Assembly: GCF_012726345.1 (NCBI RefSeq)
Contig: NZ_PTXN01000010.1
Location: 145,078 to 209,077 of the forward strand
Origin: Marinomonas sp. UCMA 3892
Lineage (GTDB): Bacteria > Pseudomonadota > Gammaproteobacteria > Pseudomonadales > Marinomonadaceae
DNA: 64,000 bases
Reading direction: 5' to 3'
The notes below the pieces were generated by a model that saw nothing but the letters and a program-made list of their open reading frames with translations, was not told the DNA's origin and ran no database searches. Below, piece after piece: positions 1 to 9,022 of this stretch (position 1 is the first letter of the stretch; each line of letters opens with the position of its first letter). The position numbers were made by a program, and so were the translations under genes.

Positions 1-709
1 GGCCGTGAAGCCCTGTTTCTTTGTCGCTGTTTGCTGGTTGAACACCTAACTCATTAAATACGAAGCCATAACGTGACTGTTTGCCAAAGCTACTAAATGA
101 GCCGTTGTTGTGGAGGACAACGAGTGCTTTTTCTGGTCGGTTTTGTGTTAGCTGTTGTATTTCTTTGACTTTATTGTCTAGTTCGAGAGATTTTTCCTTT
201 GCCAATTGCTCTTTACCGAAAATACTTCCTAAAGTGAGTAGGTGCTCTTTGATACTAGCAATGTGATGATTTGTCATTGTGTTGAAATACAGTGTTGGAG
301 CAAATCTAGATAGCTCTTCATAATTGCTTGTATGCAATGGCGTCATAAGGATTAAATCAGGTTTTAAAGCATGCACACGTTCCATATTTGGCTGAACAAT
401 CGCGCCTAAGTCCTCAATGCTCGAATCGTTTTTATAAGAGGCAAGGTAATGAGGTATAAAATCTTTTGCCATTCCGGCAACGGGAATGTTGAGTTGATCT
501 AAAAAGTCGACTTCATTCATATCAAGAGCTGCCACTCGCTCTGGTCTTTGGTTTAAGACGGTTGTACCAAGGTCATGTTGAATGGTTAGTGGAGGATCAA
601 ACTTGTGTGACACCTGCTCTGATTCAACGGGCTTCTTTTCGCATCCTTGTAATGAGATAAGTAGCATTGCACTAAGACCAAAAATCCATTTTCGTTTATT
701 CATCTTCAT
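1..709 (-). CDS. Siderophore ABC transporter substrate-binding lipoprotein (3' end outside window)
   Basis: The visible 236 codons start at ATG 709 with an AGGAG ribosome site about 5 bases upstream and run off the window edge. The N-terminus is a lipoprotein signal peptide with lipobox LQGC, so the protein should be anchored in the periplasm. The stretch around RPERVAALDMNEVDFL, followed by a VQPNMERVHALKPDLIL segment, is typical of iron-siderophore binding proteins of the FatB/CeuE/VctP kind (helical-backbone PBP fold). It is the last gene of the operon, 10 bases after the ATPase gene, whereas in fat and vct operons the binding protein usually comes first. The family call is firm; the siderophore cannot be read from the sequence (catecholates are plausible by family). 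Confidence 0.88.
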   Translation of the reverse strand, partial: MKMNKRKWIFGLSAMLLISLQGCEKKPVESEQVSHKFDPPLTIQHDLGTTVLNQRPERVAALDMNEVDFLDQLNIPVAGMAKDFIPHYLASYKNDSSIEDLGAIVQPNMERVHALKPDLILMTPLHTSNYEELSRFAPTLYFNTMTNHHIASIKEHLLTLGSIFGKEQLAKEKSLELDNKVKEIQQLTQNRPEKALVVLHNNGSFSSFGKQSRYGFVFNELGVQPANSDKETGLHG

Positions 710-719
710 ATTTTTCTCC

Positions 720-1481
720 TTACAGATTGAAGTAGTTGCATAGGCAACCACGCTTATTTCGAATGACCTCAAAATCCAGGTCGTACAAAGCTTTTAGATT
801 GTTTTCTGTTATTACTTGCTCAGAACTACCATTAAATTTCAGCGTGCCATTTTTTAAAGCGACAATATGGTCTGAGTAGTTTGCAGCGAAGTTGATGTCG
901 TGAATGACTAGAAGCACGGTACGTCCTTGCTCATCACATAGGCGACGAAGGGCTTGCATTATCTGAACTGCATGCTTCATATCTAGGTTATTTAGGGGTT
1001 CATCCAGCAGTAAAATATCTGTCTTTTGGGCTACCGTCATCGCCAAGAAAGCCATTTGTCGTTGTCCGCCACTTAATTCATCTAAATAAGCGTTTCGTAT
1101 AGCTTCCAGCTCTAAAAATTCGATTGATTCTTCAATAATGTCTCTATCTTCTTGAGTTAGGTGTCCTCTGCTGTAAGGGAAGCGCCCAAATGAAATGAGC
1201 TCTTCTACTGTTAGCCGTAGATTAAAACCTGGAGACTGACGAAGTGTGGCAACTCGGTGAGCGTATTCCGCTGTTTTTATATTGTTTACTTTCTGGCCAT
1301 TTAAAGCGATGTGACCGCTACTTGGTTCGAGTAGTTTGGCTATCATCATTAGAAGCGTTGATTTACCCGCACCATTCGGTCCAATCAAAGAGGTGATGCC
1401 AGCCGTCGGAAATTCCAGACTGATGTCTGTAACTACCGGTTTTGTGCCATAGGTTTTATGAAGGTTATGAACAGTTATCAT
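720..1481 (-). CDS. Iron-siderophore ABC transporter ATP-binding protein
   Basis: A 253-residue stand-alone ATPase of the FecE/FepC type that drives siderophore uptake across the inner membrane. Visible motifs are Walker A GPNGAGKST (about residues 34-42), signature LSGGQRQ, Walker B ILLLDEP and the switch histidine in LVIHDINFA. Its length is normal for the family (about 250). The start codon overlaps the stop of the permease gene upstream by 4 bases (ATGA), so the two are translationally coupled. The closest named relatives by character are VctC/CeuD/FatE. Confidence 0.92.
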   Translation of the reverse strand: MITVHNLHKTYGTKPVVTDISLEFPTAGITSLIGPNGAGKSTLLMMIAKLLEPSSGHIALNGQKVNNIKTAEYAHRVATLRQSPGFNLRLTVEELISFGRFPYSRGHLTQEDRDIIEESIEFLELEAIRNAYLDELSGGQRQMAFLAMTVAQKTDILLLDEPLNNLDMKHAVQIMQALRRLCDEQGRTVLLVIHDINFAANYSDHIVALKNGTLKFNGSSEQVITENNLKALYDLDFEVIRNKRGCLCNYFNL

Positions 1482-2428
1482 GTGGTTCCTCTAGTGCGAG
1501 CAATCAGTGCAAGGAAGTAGACTCCACAAACAAGATTGATAAGAATGCTGACGCTAGTTTTATAGTTAAATACATGCTCAACGAAGAGTTGAGCTACTAA
1601 AAATATAATCAGGGAAACCGTAACAGCGATGGGAATGACTGTTCTGTGTTTATTACTTCCTGCGAGTACATAAGCTATATTGGCAATGAAGATTCCCATA
1701 AAACCGGTAGGGCCAATTAAGCTTGTCGATATTGCAACCAGCACAGCAATTAGAGCCAAATATAAACTGATGTATTTAGCGTGATCGACCCCAAGAGATA
1801 TGGATTGTTCTTTACCAAGTGACATGACATCTAATATGGGGAGTGTCTTTCTGCCCATCCACAAGCAAACGGCTACTATAAAAGCGCCGTATAAAAGAGT
1901 TTCAGGTTTTGAGCGATTAAAGGAGGTATAGCTTAAGCCTTGGAAAATAGAAAACTCCCCTGGGCTAATGCTAAGCTGAATAAATTGTGTTGCCGTTGTG
2001 ATAACGGTTGTCAGTACTAATCCAAATAGTAATAACATGAAGATGTTGTTTTTACACCGAGGCAAAAGCCAAAAATGCAGAGCCCATGAGTAGAACAGCA
2101 TGATCGTAATTGATATGGCAAAGTTACCACTAACACTCAAGATGGTTAGTCCGTGAGCGCCTAACATGAATAGCAATACGGCCTGCCATAACAAATAAAC
2201 GGACTCATACCCCATTATTGATGGCGATAGAATTCGATTACCAACAATGGTCTGGAATAAAACCGCTGATACGGCTAGGCAAATACTGCCAAGAAGAATG
2301 GTTGCAAGACGCAATAAACGCTTAGGAATGATGTAATTAAAGTCGAGATCTGACCCGATTAAAATAAAAAAGCACATCAGTAGTAAGGTGAATAGCAATG
2401 TCCCCCAAATTTTCAAACTTGTACTCAT
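1478..2428 (-). CDS. Iron-siderophore ABC transporter permease (second subunit)
   Basis: A 316-residue polytopic membrane protein of the FecCD family. It has about nine or ten hydrophobic segments, and the GPTGFMGIFIANIAY segment corresponds to the conserved FecCD loop (G-x-x-x-F-x-G-x-x-x-P) that contacts the ATPase, although the usual proline is not evident. It overlaps both neighbouring genes by 4 bases and would form the heterodimeric pore with the next permease, as CeuC/VctG/FatC do. Confidence 0.9.
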   Translation of the reverse strand: MSTSLKIWGTLLFTLLLMCFFILIGSDLDFNYIIPKRLLRLATILLGSICLAVSAVLFQTIVGNRILSPSIMGYESVYLLWQAVLLFMLGAHGLTILSVSGNFAISITIMLFYSWALHFWLLPRCKNNIFMLLLFGLVLTTVITTATQFIQLSISPGEFSIFQGLSYTSFNRSKPETLLYGAFIVAVCLWMGRKTLPILDVMSLGKEQSISLGVDHAKYISLYLALIAVLVAISTSLIGPTGFMGIFIANIAYVLAGSNKHRTVIPIAVTVSLIIFLVAQLFVEHVFNYKTSVSILINLVCGVYFLALIARTRGTT

Positions 2429-3366
2429 TTGATCCCCCTCAATATTAAGATGAGGAACATCACTCCACCTATGCCTCCGGCTGTTAAGCCAATAGGGACT
2501 TCAAATGGGTAAATGATTAAGCGTCCCAAAATATCGCAAAGGATAAGTAAGCATGCGCCACCTAAAGCGACGATAGGTAGTGTTCGCGATAATTTTTCTC
2601 CGTACTTTAGGGCAACCAAATTTGGAATAACCAGACCCACAAATGGAATACTGCCAACCGTGATAACTGTGGCTGCTACGGTAACAGCCACAAGTATTAG
2701 GCCGATGGCTGCTGTGCTGGCGTAGCCAAGCCCTAAGCTTGAAGCCATCTCTTCACCCATGCCTAATACGGTAAAACGGTGGGCGTAAAGGTAAGCTAAG
2801 ATGATGACGGGCAAGATGATATAAATGAGCTCGTAATGCTCCTGCACCACTCTAGAGAAATCACCTAATAACCATCCTTGCATGCTCTGGAGGATATTAT
2901 TTTTATAGGCATAAAACTCCGCTATTGAGCTTAATACGCTGCCATACATTAGACCTAACACTGGGATAAGTACGGTGTTTTTGAATTCAATACGATTAAT
3001 AATGAAAATAAACAAGAGGCTTGCGGCTAAACAAAAGAGCATAGCAAATATCATTTTAGAGCTTGTGCTGGCCCCAGGAAGCATAGTCAGCGAGATCAGT
3101 AGCCCAAGTTTGGCGGCATCTAGCCCTCCAGAAGTAGCTGGCTCAACAAATTTGTTACGCACTATATGCTGCAAGATGACACCGCTAATGGCTAATCCTA
3201 TACCTGTCAGTATTAAGGCAATTAATCTTGGTAGACGGCTGGCGGTAAGAGTTAGCCAAGCGTCTTTAGATGAATCAAATAAATCGGACCACACTAATTG
3301 CTGGGCTCCAATCATAAGTGATGCTATACATAGCATCACAAACAAAGCTGATAAGCGTAATATCAT
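2425..3366 (-). CDS. Iron-siderophore ABC transporter permease (first subunit)
   Basis: A 313-residue FecCD-type inner-membrane permease. Diagnostic segments are RLPRLIALILTGIGLAISG near residue 45 and VGSIPFVGLVIPNLVAL near residue 240, the latter being the conserved ATPase-coupling loop. It pairs with the following permease (4-base overlap). A 70-base gap separates it from the exporter-type ABC gene upstream, the largest gap in the operon, so a secondary promoter there is possible. Relatives are CeuB/VctD/FatD. Confidence 0.91.
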   Translation of the reverse strand: MILRLSALFVMLCIASLMIGAQQLVWSDLFDSSKDAWLTLTASRLPRLIALILTGIGLAISGVILQHIVRNKFVEPATSGGLDAAKLGLLISLTMLPGASTSSKMIFAMLFCLAASLLFIFIINRIEFKNTVLIPVLGLMYGSVLSSIAEFYAYKNNILQSMQGWLLGDFSRVVQEHYELIYIILPVIILAYLYAHRFTVLGMGEEMASSLGLGYASTAAIGLILVAVTVAATVITVGSIPFVGLVIPNLVALKYGEKLSRTLPIVALGGACLLILCDILGRLIIYPFEVPIGLTAGGIGGVMFLILILRGIK

Positions 3367-3436
3367 GAGAAGTATTCTTCACTTGAAAGAGGCGTTTTTT
3401 AAAAAGTATTAGTGCTTTTTCATGGAATAAATGGCA

Positions 3437-5038
3437 TTAACTATTTAAATAAATAGACTGTGTGGGTTGCCAAATAGATGGGTCTCTATGAGTTACAAAA
3501 ATGATGGTCGCAGATAGATCATGAATTACGTTAATAATTTCCTGTTCTGTTGCCTCATCTAGCGCTGCTGTTGCTTCGTCTAATATTAAGATGGGAGCGT
3601 TTTTGATTAGGGCGCGAGCCAATGCTACACGTTGGCGTTCACCTCCTGATAACGCGCTACCTTGCTGGCCAATTGATTGATGTATGCCATCAGGTGAACG
3701 ATCAATTATAGAGCTGAGTGTAGATTTTTTCGCAATATCTTCGATTTCTTTATCTGAAGCATCTGGCTTACCAATGCGAATATTATCAGCTAAAGTTCCT
3801 GTAAATACGATAGGATCCTGTGGCACAAAAGCGATATTAGAAGCCAGTTCATCATAGGTCATTTCATTTAGTTTAATTCCATTAATTGTAATATGACCTT
3901 GTGTGGGATCATCAAACCTCATTAGAAGTTCAAGTAGGGTGCTCTTGCCGCTACCACTAGGACCTGTCACTAATACTCTGCTGCCAATCGAAATGTTTAC
4001 ATTGATATTGTTTAGCATAGGAGCATAGCTTACACCTTGAACTGAAATATGGTGGTTATCTGATGCATGCTGTACGTTTGCCTGTGCAGTAGTAGGCTCG
4101 GGCAATATTGGTGTGTTTGTAGCGGCCTTATAATTATTTAATGAAGCTCGTAGGTCATTAATGCTTAATCCTGCTGTTGCCAAGTCGCCAAGAGGGGCTG
4201 CGGCACGGCTAATCATGATTAGGAGTGCTAATATGGCTGTAGGGCTATTAAATCCAGTAAATATCAAATATGCAGCCATTCCTGCTATAGGCATTATGCT
4301 TGCTAACGAAGAAATAAATACGGCGAAAGCAGCCGCTTTATTAGTTTTGATTAACGCCTTTTCCTGATTTTTCCAGCGATGCTCAATTCGTTCTATTGTT
4401 CGTACGGGTCCTGCTGCTGTTCGTAATAGCTCAATATGATCAACTAATTCAATAGTTGCTTCTGATGTTTTTGCTTCTGTATCATGTCGCCTTGCATCTG
4501 CATGTCCAAGTGCTTTCTGAGATAAGAATTGTGTGATCAATGATAATGTAAGTAATGCGGCGGCAACTAGGGCTACATCTAGACTCACAAGAACATATAT
4601 ACCGAATATTAGAAATAGAGGAATGCATGGTGCATGAAGAAAATTTTGGAGTTGGTGAGCTGGGATGCTCATAAATCCAGGAATACCTTGCCCAGCAATG
4701 TGGGCTATTTGTGCTCGATGATCATTGGTAAACCAAGATAATTTAGTCCGAGCAAGAGATTGCCCTAATGCTGCATATAAATCGCCAGCGAGTCTAACCC
4801 CTGTTAAATAGCCTAAACGGTTCACTAAAACTGTTGCGAAAACAGCAGCGCCAGCGCTGATTAAAATCCATTTAGGTGGCCAATAGTTGATAATCCCAAG
4901 AGCCAAAATAGTGTAAGCAATTGCTTCTAATGCGGCTACTAATATCCAGCCAATACTAACAGTAATTAATCGCCTACGTGCGATGGGTGGCAATATAGCT
5001 ATTGTTTTTTTGTCTGGTGTATTTACTGCAATGCTCAT
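3437..5038 (-). CDS. ABC half-transporter, exporter fold (permease-ATPase fusion), partner 2
   Basis: 533 residues: an N-terminal type IV (exporter-fold) membrane domain of about six helices (residues about 25-300) and a C-terminal nucleotide-binding domain with GPSGSGKST, LSGGERQRVALARAL, ILILDEATAALD and the H-loop in FVTHRD. It overlaps the preceding half-transporter by 4 bases, so the two should form a heterodimer. Proteins of this architecture next to siderophore uptake genes include YbtP/YbtQ and IrtA/IrtB, which import ferric siderophores despite the exporter fold. CydC/CydD are also similar in layout but belong in a different gene context. A role in iron-siderophore movement is inferred from the operon; direction is not decidable. 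Confidence 0.82.
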   Translation of the reverse strand: MSIAVNTPDKKTIAILPPIARRRLITVSIGWILVAALEAIAYTILALGIINYWPPKWILISAGAAVFATVLVNRLGYLTGVRLAGDLYAALGQSLARTKLSWFTNDHRAQIAHIAGQGIPGFMSIPAHQLQNFLHAPCIPLFLIFGIYVLVSLDVALVAAALLTLSLITQFLSQKALGHADARRHDTEAKTSEATIELVDHIELLRTAAGPVRTIERIEHRWKNQEKALIKTNKAAAFAVFISSLASIMPIAGMAAYLIFTGFNSPTAILALLIMISRAAAPLGDLATAGLSINDLRASLNNYKAATNTPILPEPTTAQANVQHASDNHHISVQGVSYAPMLNNINVNISIGSRVLVTGPSGSGKSTLLELLMRFDDPTQGHITINGIKLNEMTYDELASNIAFVPQDPIVFTGTLADNIRIGKPDASDKEIEDIAKKSTLSSIIDRSPDGIHQSIGQQGSALSGGERQRVALARALIKNAPILILDEATAALDEATEQEIINVIHDLSATIIFVTHRDPSIWQPTQSIYLNS

Positions 5039-6645
5039 AATAACTCTCCTGATGCAGTTTTACGCTTCAATTCAAGGTGAGCACTTGCTTTGGTTGCTAA
5101 GGCTTTATCGTGCGTAACAATAATAATAGTTTTGTCTTGATTTCGAGCTAAGTGTTCTAGAGATTCAATTAATTTAGTTGCCTTTATTTGATCTAAAGCG
5201 CTGGTTGGTTCATCAAGTAATATCACAGGTGCTGGAGATAGAAATACTCTTGCAATACCTATTCGCTGTCGCTCACCACCTGATAGTATTTGAGCATCTG
5301 TATTTAAATCGATGTCCAACTGTGCTGTTATAAGGGCTGATTTTAGTTGTTCATCAGTAGCATTTGGGGCTGATAATCTTAAATTTTCTTTTACGGTTGC
5401 GGGTAGTACATCAGCACCTTGCGGTATGAGTAGGAAGGTTTCGTGTCGAACTTGTTCATCTAGTTGAGAAATGTCTGTTTGGGCCAGCTGAATGTGCCCT
5501 TTTTGCAGAGGTTCAAGCCCTGCTAAAATGCGCAAGAGGGTTGTTTTTCCTGCACCACTTGGACCAGTGATTGCAGTCATAGTGCTGGGTTCAAAAATAT
5601 AGTTTAGTTTATCAAGAGTCTTGACTTTGCCTATAGAGTATTCAGCATCTTTAATTGCAAGTATAGGTGGAGTACCTAACTGTGTTAATTGACCTGTTGG
5701 TAATGCAGGCGTCTGCAGCAGCTTTATTATTCTCCCCATTGCTGATTTCCCCGTACTTACATAATCAAGTCCATGTCCGAGCCGCAAAGCGGGTGTCACA
5801 ATTGCTAAGCTGAAAAATAATGTTGCGGCTAATATTATAGTGTTTTGGTCATAAGACACTAAATAGGCAATAGCAAACGTCGCGACAGCTTGTAGTAATG
5901 CTACGGCAATCCCTGCAAATGTTGCGACTTTACTTACCCACATAACCATGCTGTTAGTAAAACGTTCCGCTGAATCATGATAAGTGGCTAAAGCTCCAGA
6001 TTGACGCCCATATATTCTATTTACTCTAATGCCGCGCGCGTAATCGTCAACTGCAGATATCACCTCACCCATAACCTTCATGCGTGCAGCTCCATCGCGA
6101 GCAGTAATACGTGGTACTACTACGAGATAATATAATGAGGCAATAAGGCCTGGTAATAACACCCAGAGTGTTTCAGGACCAACCATGCTAATTAATAAAG
6201 TAATAGAGGCTAATGGTAAGACTGCTAAGTTAGCAATTTCTGAAGGTAAATGAGCCACCATATGATGTAGTTTTGCAATATCATCTGAAACAAGGCTTCT
6301 TAAGCTCTGGTCACCTTGTCCAGACAGTGTTGATGCAGGTAAGCGAGTAAGGTGATTGGCAACTTGACGACGTAACTTTCCTGAAAATGCGGCCTCGGCA
6401 TCGTGTGCAAGCCATGAAGCTGAGGCTGAAAATGCAGCACTTAAAAGCCACAATATTATCGCAGTAATAACCCAATAAGCAGATATATCGCTAATCAATT
6501 GAACCATGCACCAAAAGGCTGCGAGCGTGGCTAAGCCAGATAAGGATGATAAAAGCGTCCCAGCAAGAAGCTTAGGCAATGCTGGTTGTAATGTTAATCC
6601 TATCAATGGGTTAGTAATAAGACAGCGTAAGTTTGGTTTGCTCAT
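5035..6645 (-). CDS. ABC half-transporter, exporter fold (permease-ATPase fusion), partner 1
   Basis: 536 residues, first gene of the six-gene minus-strand operon. An exporter-fold membrane domain (about residues 25-310) precedes an ATPase domain with GPSGAGKTT, LSGGERQRIGIARVF, VILLDEPTSALD and an H-loop in IVTHDKA. The catalytic glutamate after Walker B is present in both partners (DEP here, DEA in the other), so both ATP sites could be active. The ATG at 6645 is followed 4 bases before its stop by the partner's start. The 243 bases upstream hold a candidate Fur site, which supports iron-repressed expression of the whole operon. Confidence 0.82.
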   Translation of the reverse strand: MSKPNLRCLITNPLIGLTLQPALPKLLAGTLLSSLSGLATLAAFWCMVQLISDISAYWVITAIILWLLSAAFSASASWLAHDAEAAFSGKLRRQVANHLTRLPASTLSGQGDQSLRSLVSDDIAKLHHMVAHLPSEIANLAVLPLASITLLISMVGPETLWVLLPGLIASLYYLVVVPRITARDGAARMKVMGEVISAVDDYARGIRVNRIYGRQSGALATYHDSAERFTNSMVMWVSKVATFAGIAVALLQAVATFAIAYLVSYDQNTIILAATLFFSLAIVTPALRLGHGLDYVSTGKSAMGRIIKLLQTPALPTGQLTQLGTPPILAIKDAEYSIGKVKTLDKLNYIFEPSTMTAITGPSGAGKTTLLRILAGLEPLQKGHIQLAQTDISQLDEQVRHETFLLIPQGADVLPATVKENLRLSAPNATDEQLKSALITAQLDIDLNTDAQILSGGERQRIGIARVFLSPAPVILLDEPTSALDQIKATKLIESLEHLARNQDKTIIIVTHDKALATKASAHLELKRKTASGELL

Positions 6646-6843
6646 GTTAGCCTCAATTGTCCATAATTTAGTTGTTTCATAAGGTTTACAACCTTATCTT
6701 TATTAACTCTGTTATCTTAGGTTTGGCTGATGTTGGTGCCAAATTATTAAGATTAAGCAGCATTCTAAGAAGATGTTTTTTTTCTTTGTTATGAGCTTGT
6801 TGATTAGTAGATTGGTTATGTAATGACTAATGATAGCGTTATT

Positions 6844-6862
6844 GATAATGGTTATCAATATT
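6844..6862 (-). promoter_or_regulatory. Candidate Fur box upstream of the iron operon
   Basis: GATAATGGTTATCAATATT matches the classical 19-bp Fur consensus at 15 of 19 positions by direct comparison. The preceding bases (AATGATAGCGTTATT) are also Fur-like and could give an overlapping second site. It lies in the 243-base gap (6646-6888) between the GH79 gene and the first ABC gene, about 200 bases from the ATG at 6645, so it would imply a long leader or a promoter well upstream. Nothing else in the gap is recognisable. Confidence 0.6.
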
Positions 6863-6888
6863 GTGCTTGTTTTGTGTGTTGATAAAAA

Positions 6889-8355
6889 CTACAAAGTAAA
6901 ACACCAAAAATTAATGCTGTAGGGGCTGACTAGATTAAGTTTAGAAAGCCTGGGGAAATCACTAAGTTTGATTTTTCCATTTCTAAATTTGGGTTTGACT
7001 CCGTTGATGCGGATCTTTTTTGATGTGAGGGAGTCTGCGGTAATTTCAAAGCGCTTCTTTTTTGAGCCAAAGCCGTTGCAGTGAAGAATTTTTGGATTGG
7101 CTGACATATTGATAATGAGTAGGGTGCATTTGCCTTCTTTTTTTGCGCTATGGCAGTAAATCTGCACAAATGGGTCGTTACTTTGCACGTCAAAAACGTG
7201 TTCTCCTATGAGCTTCCCCCATAACCAGCTGACCCAATAATCTGGATTTGGTTTTAACGTTTGTCGATTAATAAGGGCGTAGTCACCGCCGATTAGACTT
7301 TGTCTTATCATGACCTTCTGGCCGATTCTTGCGCCTCGACCAAGTTGATCAGCCCACCAAAAACAGGATATAAAACGATCTGATAGTTTGGCTTGCCCAC
7401 CGCACTGAGCCGATCCAGTTTCTCCGGTCCAAAGTTGAGCATTAGGTTGATATTGATTGCGGAGCTTTTCTAGCTGTCTCGAATATCTTTCATAATCCAT
7501 TAGAGAACTTGGAGAGAGAATGTTTTTGATTGTTGCCGCGCGAGTTTTGACTGGAGACCGGTTGCTTTGAAACGGGTAATAATGCCAATCAACTATATCG
7601 AGTGGTTCTTCTAGATTATCTAAAAATGGCGCGGAGATATTACTGAGTGGTTTGATGGCTTCGCCGATTCTTGGCCAGAATGCACTGCCAGGACCAGCAA
7701 TTTTGCTATTGGGGCTGTGTTGTCGAACGCAGCGAATAAAAGTGTCATAGTCTTTGGCGAGGTTTTTTGCACTTGGTTGAGAGGTTAAACCATGAAACGC
7801 CCAATATGCATTGAGTTCATTGCCCAGCTCACAAATATCGATAATTTGTCCATGAGTTTGGCTATGTACTAATAAGTCTTTAACTTCGGTTGATTGCCAT
7901 GTTCCTTGTTGACGTCGTTCAAACAGACCATATTTCATGGTAAACATGAGGGCTAAACCATTGCGTTGGCAAAAGTCATGAAGCTGGTGCCACATCTCTT
8001 TGGTGACCGTAAGTGCGTCTGAATTGCTATTAGTTGGGACGTTAGCACTCGTAAAGTAATGTACTTTATCTGCTTCAGAGCCGCCTACACGAATATAGGC
8101 GGGGCCGAGAGCTTGAACTAATAAATCGAGTTTTTCCTGTTGTAAGTTGAGAGGATCAACCCGTTGAGTACCAAGTCCTCGTTGCGTTCCCTTACTCCCT
8201 TCCCACCAGAAACCGCCAGCCAAGACGGATATATCAATTGAGAAAGATAAGTATCTTGGGTCTATGGTTGTAACAGGTGTCGTGCTGTTAAGATTAACGA
8301 CAAGCAATTTATTTTGGCGAATGTTGTGTTGTCTTTGCAATCTAGAATAAAACAA
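6889..8355 (-). CDS. Heparanase-like glycoside hydrolase (GH79-type)
   Basis: 488 residues in a TIM-barrel retaining hydrolase of the heparanase type. The proton-donor motif is CELGNELNAYW (Glu180) and the nucleophile motif LWTGETGSAQCGG (Glu312). Around them RVGGSEAD, VDWHYYPF, a WWADQLGRGARIG segment and NPDYWVSWLWGKLIG follow the order found in animal heparanase, and a small beta domain closes the C-terminus. GH79 enzymes cleave beta-glucuronidic links in glycosaminoglycan-like or plant glucuronide substrates. The start is TTG at 8355 with AAGGA 9 bases upstream; the ATG overlapping that ribosome site hits a stop after seven codons. No signal peptide is visible, so the enzyme may be cytoplasmic and act on imported oligosaccharides. 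Substrate unknown. Confidence 0.82.
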   Translation of the reverse strand: MFYSRLQRQHNIRQNKLLVVNLNSTTPVTTIDPRYLSFSIDISVLAGGFWWEGSKGTQRGLGTQRVDPLNLQQEKLDLLVQALGPAYIRVGGSEADKVHYFTSANVPTNSNSDALTVTKEMWHQLHDFCQRNGLALMFTMKYGLFERRQQGTWQSTEVKDLLVHSQTHGQIIDICELGNELNAYWAFHGLTSQPSAKNLAKDYDTFIRCVRQHSPNSKIAGPGSAFWPRIGEAIKPLSNISAPFLDNLEEPLDIVDWHYYPFQSNRSPVKTRAATIKNILSPSSLMDYERYSRQLEKLRNQYQPNAQLWTGETGSAQCGGQAKLSDRFISCFWWADQLGRGARIGQKVMIRQSLIGGDYALINRQTLKPNPDYWVSWLWGKLIGEHVFDVQSNDPFVQIYCHSAKKEGKCTLLIINMSANPKILHCNGFGSKKKRFEITADSLTSKKIRINGVKPKFRNGKIKLSDFPRLSKLNLVSPYSINFWCFTL

Positions 8356-8454
8356 GAGTTGTCATCCTTCTCAAAAGGTTTTGCTAGACTGCAATAAAAG
8401 TGTGACATTTGTATGATGCTCTAAATGCCCCGATTTTTTATAAAGGACACTAAG

Positions 8455-9003
8455 ATGAAAGTACCGGTTTGGATGATGACGATTTTGTTGGCAGGCTGCA
8501 CTTTATTAACTGGTTGCACTAGTGCTCCAAAAAATATTGATCCCGTAACGCAATTTCAAGTGGAGCGTTATTTAGGCACTTGGTATGAAATTGTGCGTCA
8601 AGATCATGCTTTTGAAGAAGGTTTGTCTAATGTAACAGCGACTTATTCTATGCGTGATGATGGAGGTGTTGCAGTGTTGAATCGTGGTTATTCTGCGGAA
8701 GATAAAAAATGGCGGGAAGCAGAAGGCCGCGCCTATTTTGTCAATTCTTCTGACGTCGGCCATTTGAAAGTCTCTTTTTTTGGACCGTTTTATGGTGCGT
8801 ATGTGATTTTTGAGCTAGATCAAAAAAACTATCAATACGCCATGATATCTGGGCCTAGTCGAGACTATTTCTGGCTGTTGTCTCGCACTCCTACTATGCC
8901 TGAAGACGTTAAGCGCCGATTATTAGCTAAAGCGGAAGCGTTAGGCTTCCCTATGAATAAGTTGGTTAACGTAATGCAAAGTAGCAATGTGCCAGGCAGT
9001 TAG
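8455..9003 (+). CDS. blc: Outer-membrane lipocalin, Blc family
   Basis: A 182-residue lipoprotein. The start chosen is ATG 8455, with AAAGGA 8 bases upstream, in preference to the in-frame ATG at 8425, which has no ribosome site. The signal peptide ends in lipobox LTGC. The lipocalin signature GTWYEIVRQDHAFEEGL follows, with later conserved parts YGAYVIFELD and YFWLLSRTP. Blc proteins bind fatty acids or lysophospholipids in the outer membrane and appear under envelope stress. It is transcribed divergently from the GH79 gene; the family assignment is secure, the ligand is not. Confidence 0.93.
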   Translation: MKVPVWMMTILLAGCTLLTGCTSAPKNIDPVTQFQVERYLGTWYEIVRQDHAFEEGLSNVTATYSMRDDGGVAVLNRGYSAEDKKWREAEGRAYFVNSSDVGHLKVSFFGPFYGAYVIFELDQKNYQYAMISGPSRDYFWLLSRTPTMPEDVKRRLLAKAEALGFPMNKLVNVMQSSNVPGS

Positions 9004-9022
9004 CTTTTCCTGCTATACATTT

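Noticed and set aside
81..266. Short plus-strand frame opposite the binding-protein gene
   Set aside because: It lies wholly within the lipoprotein coding sequence on the other strand and has no ribosome site.
3437..6645. The half-transporter pair as CydDC of cytochrome bd assembly
   Set aside because: The layout and overlapping genes are similar, but the pair heads a siderophore operon with a Fur-like box and no cydAB; an iron role is more likely.
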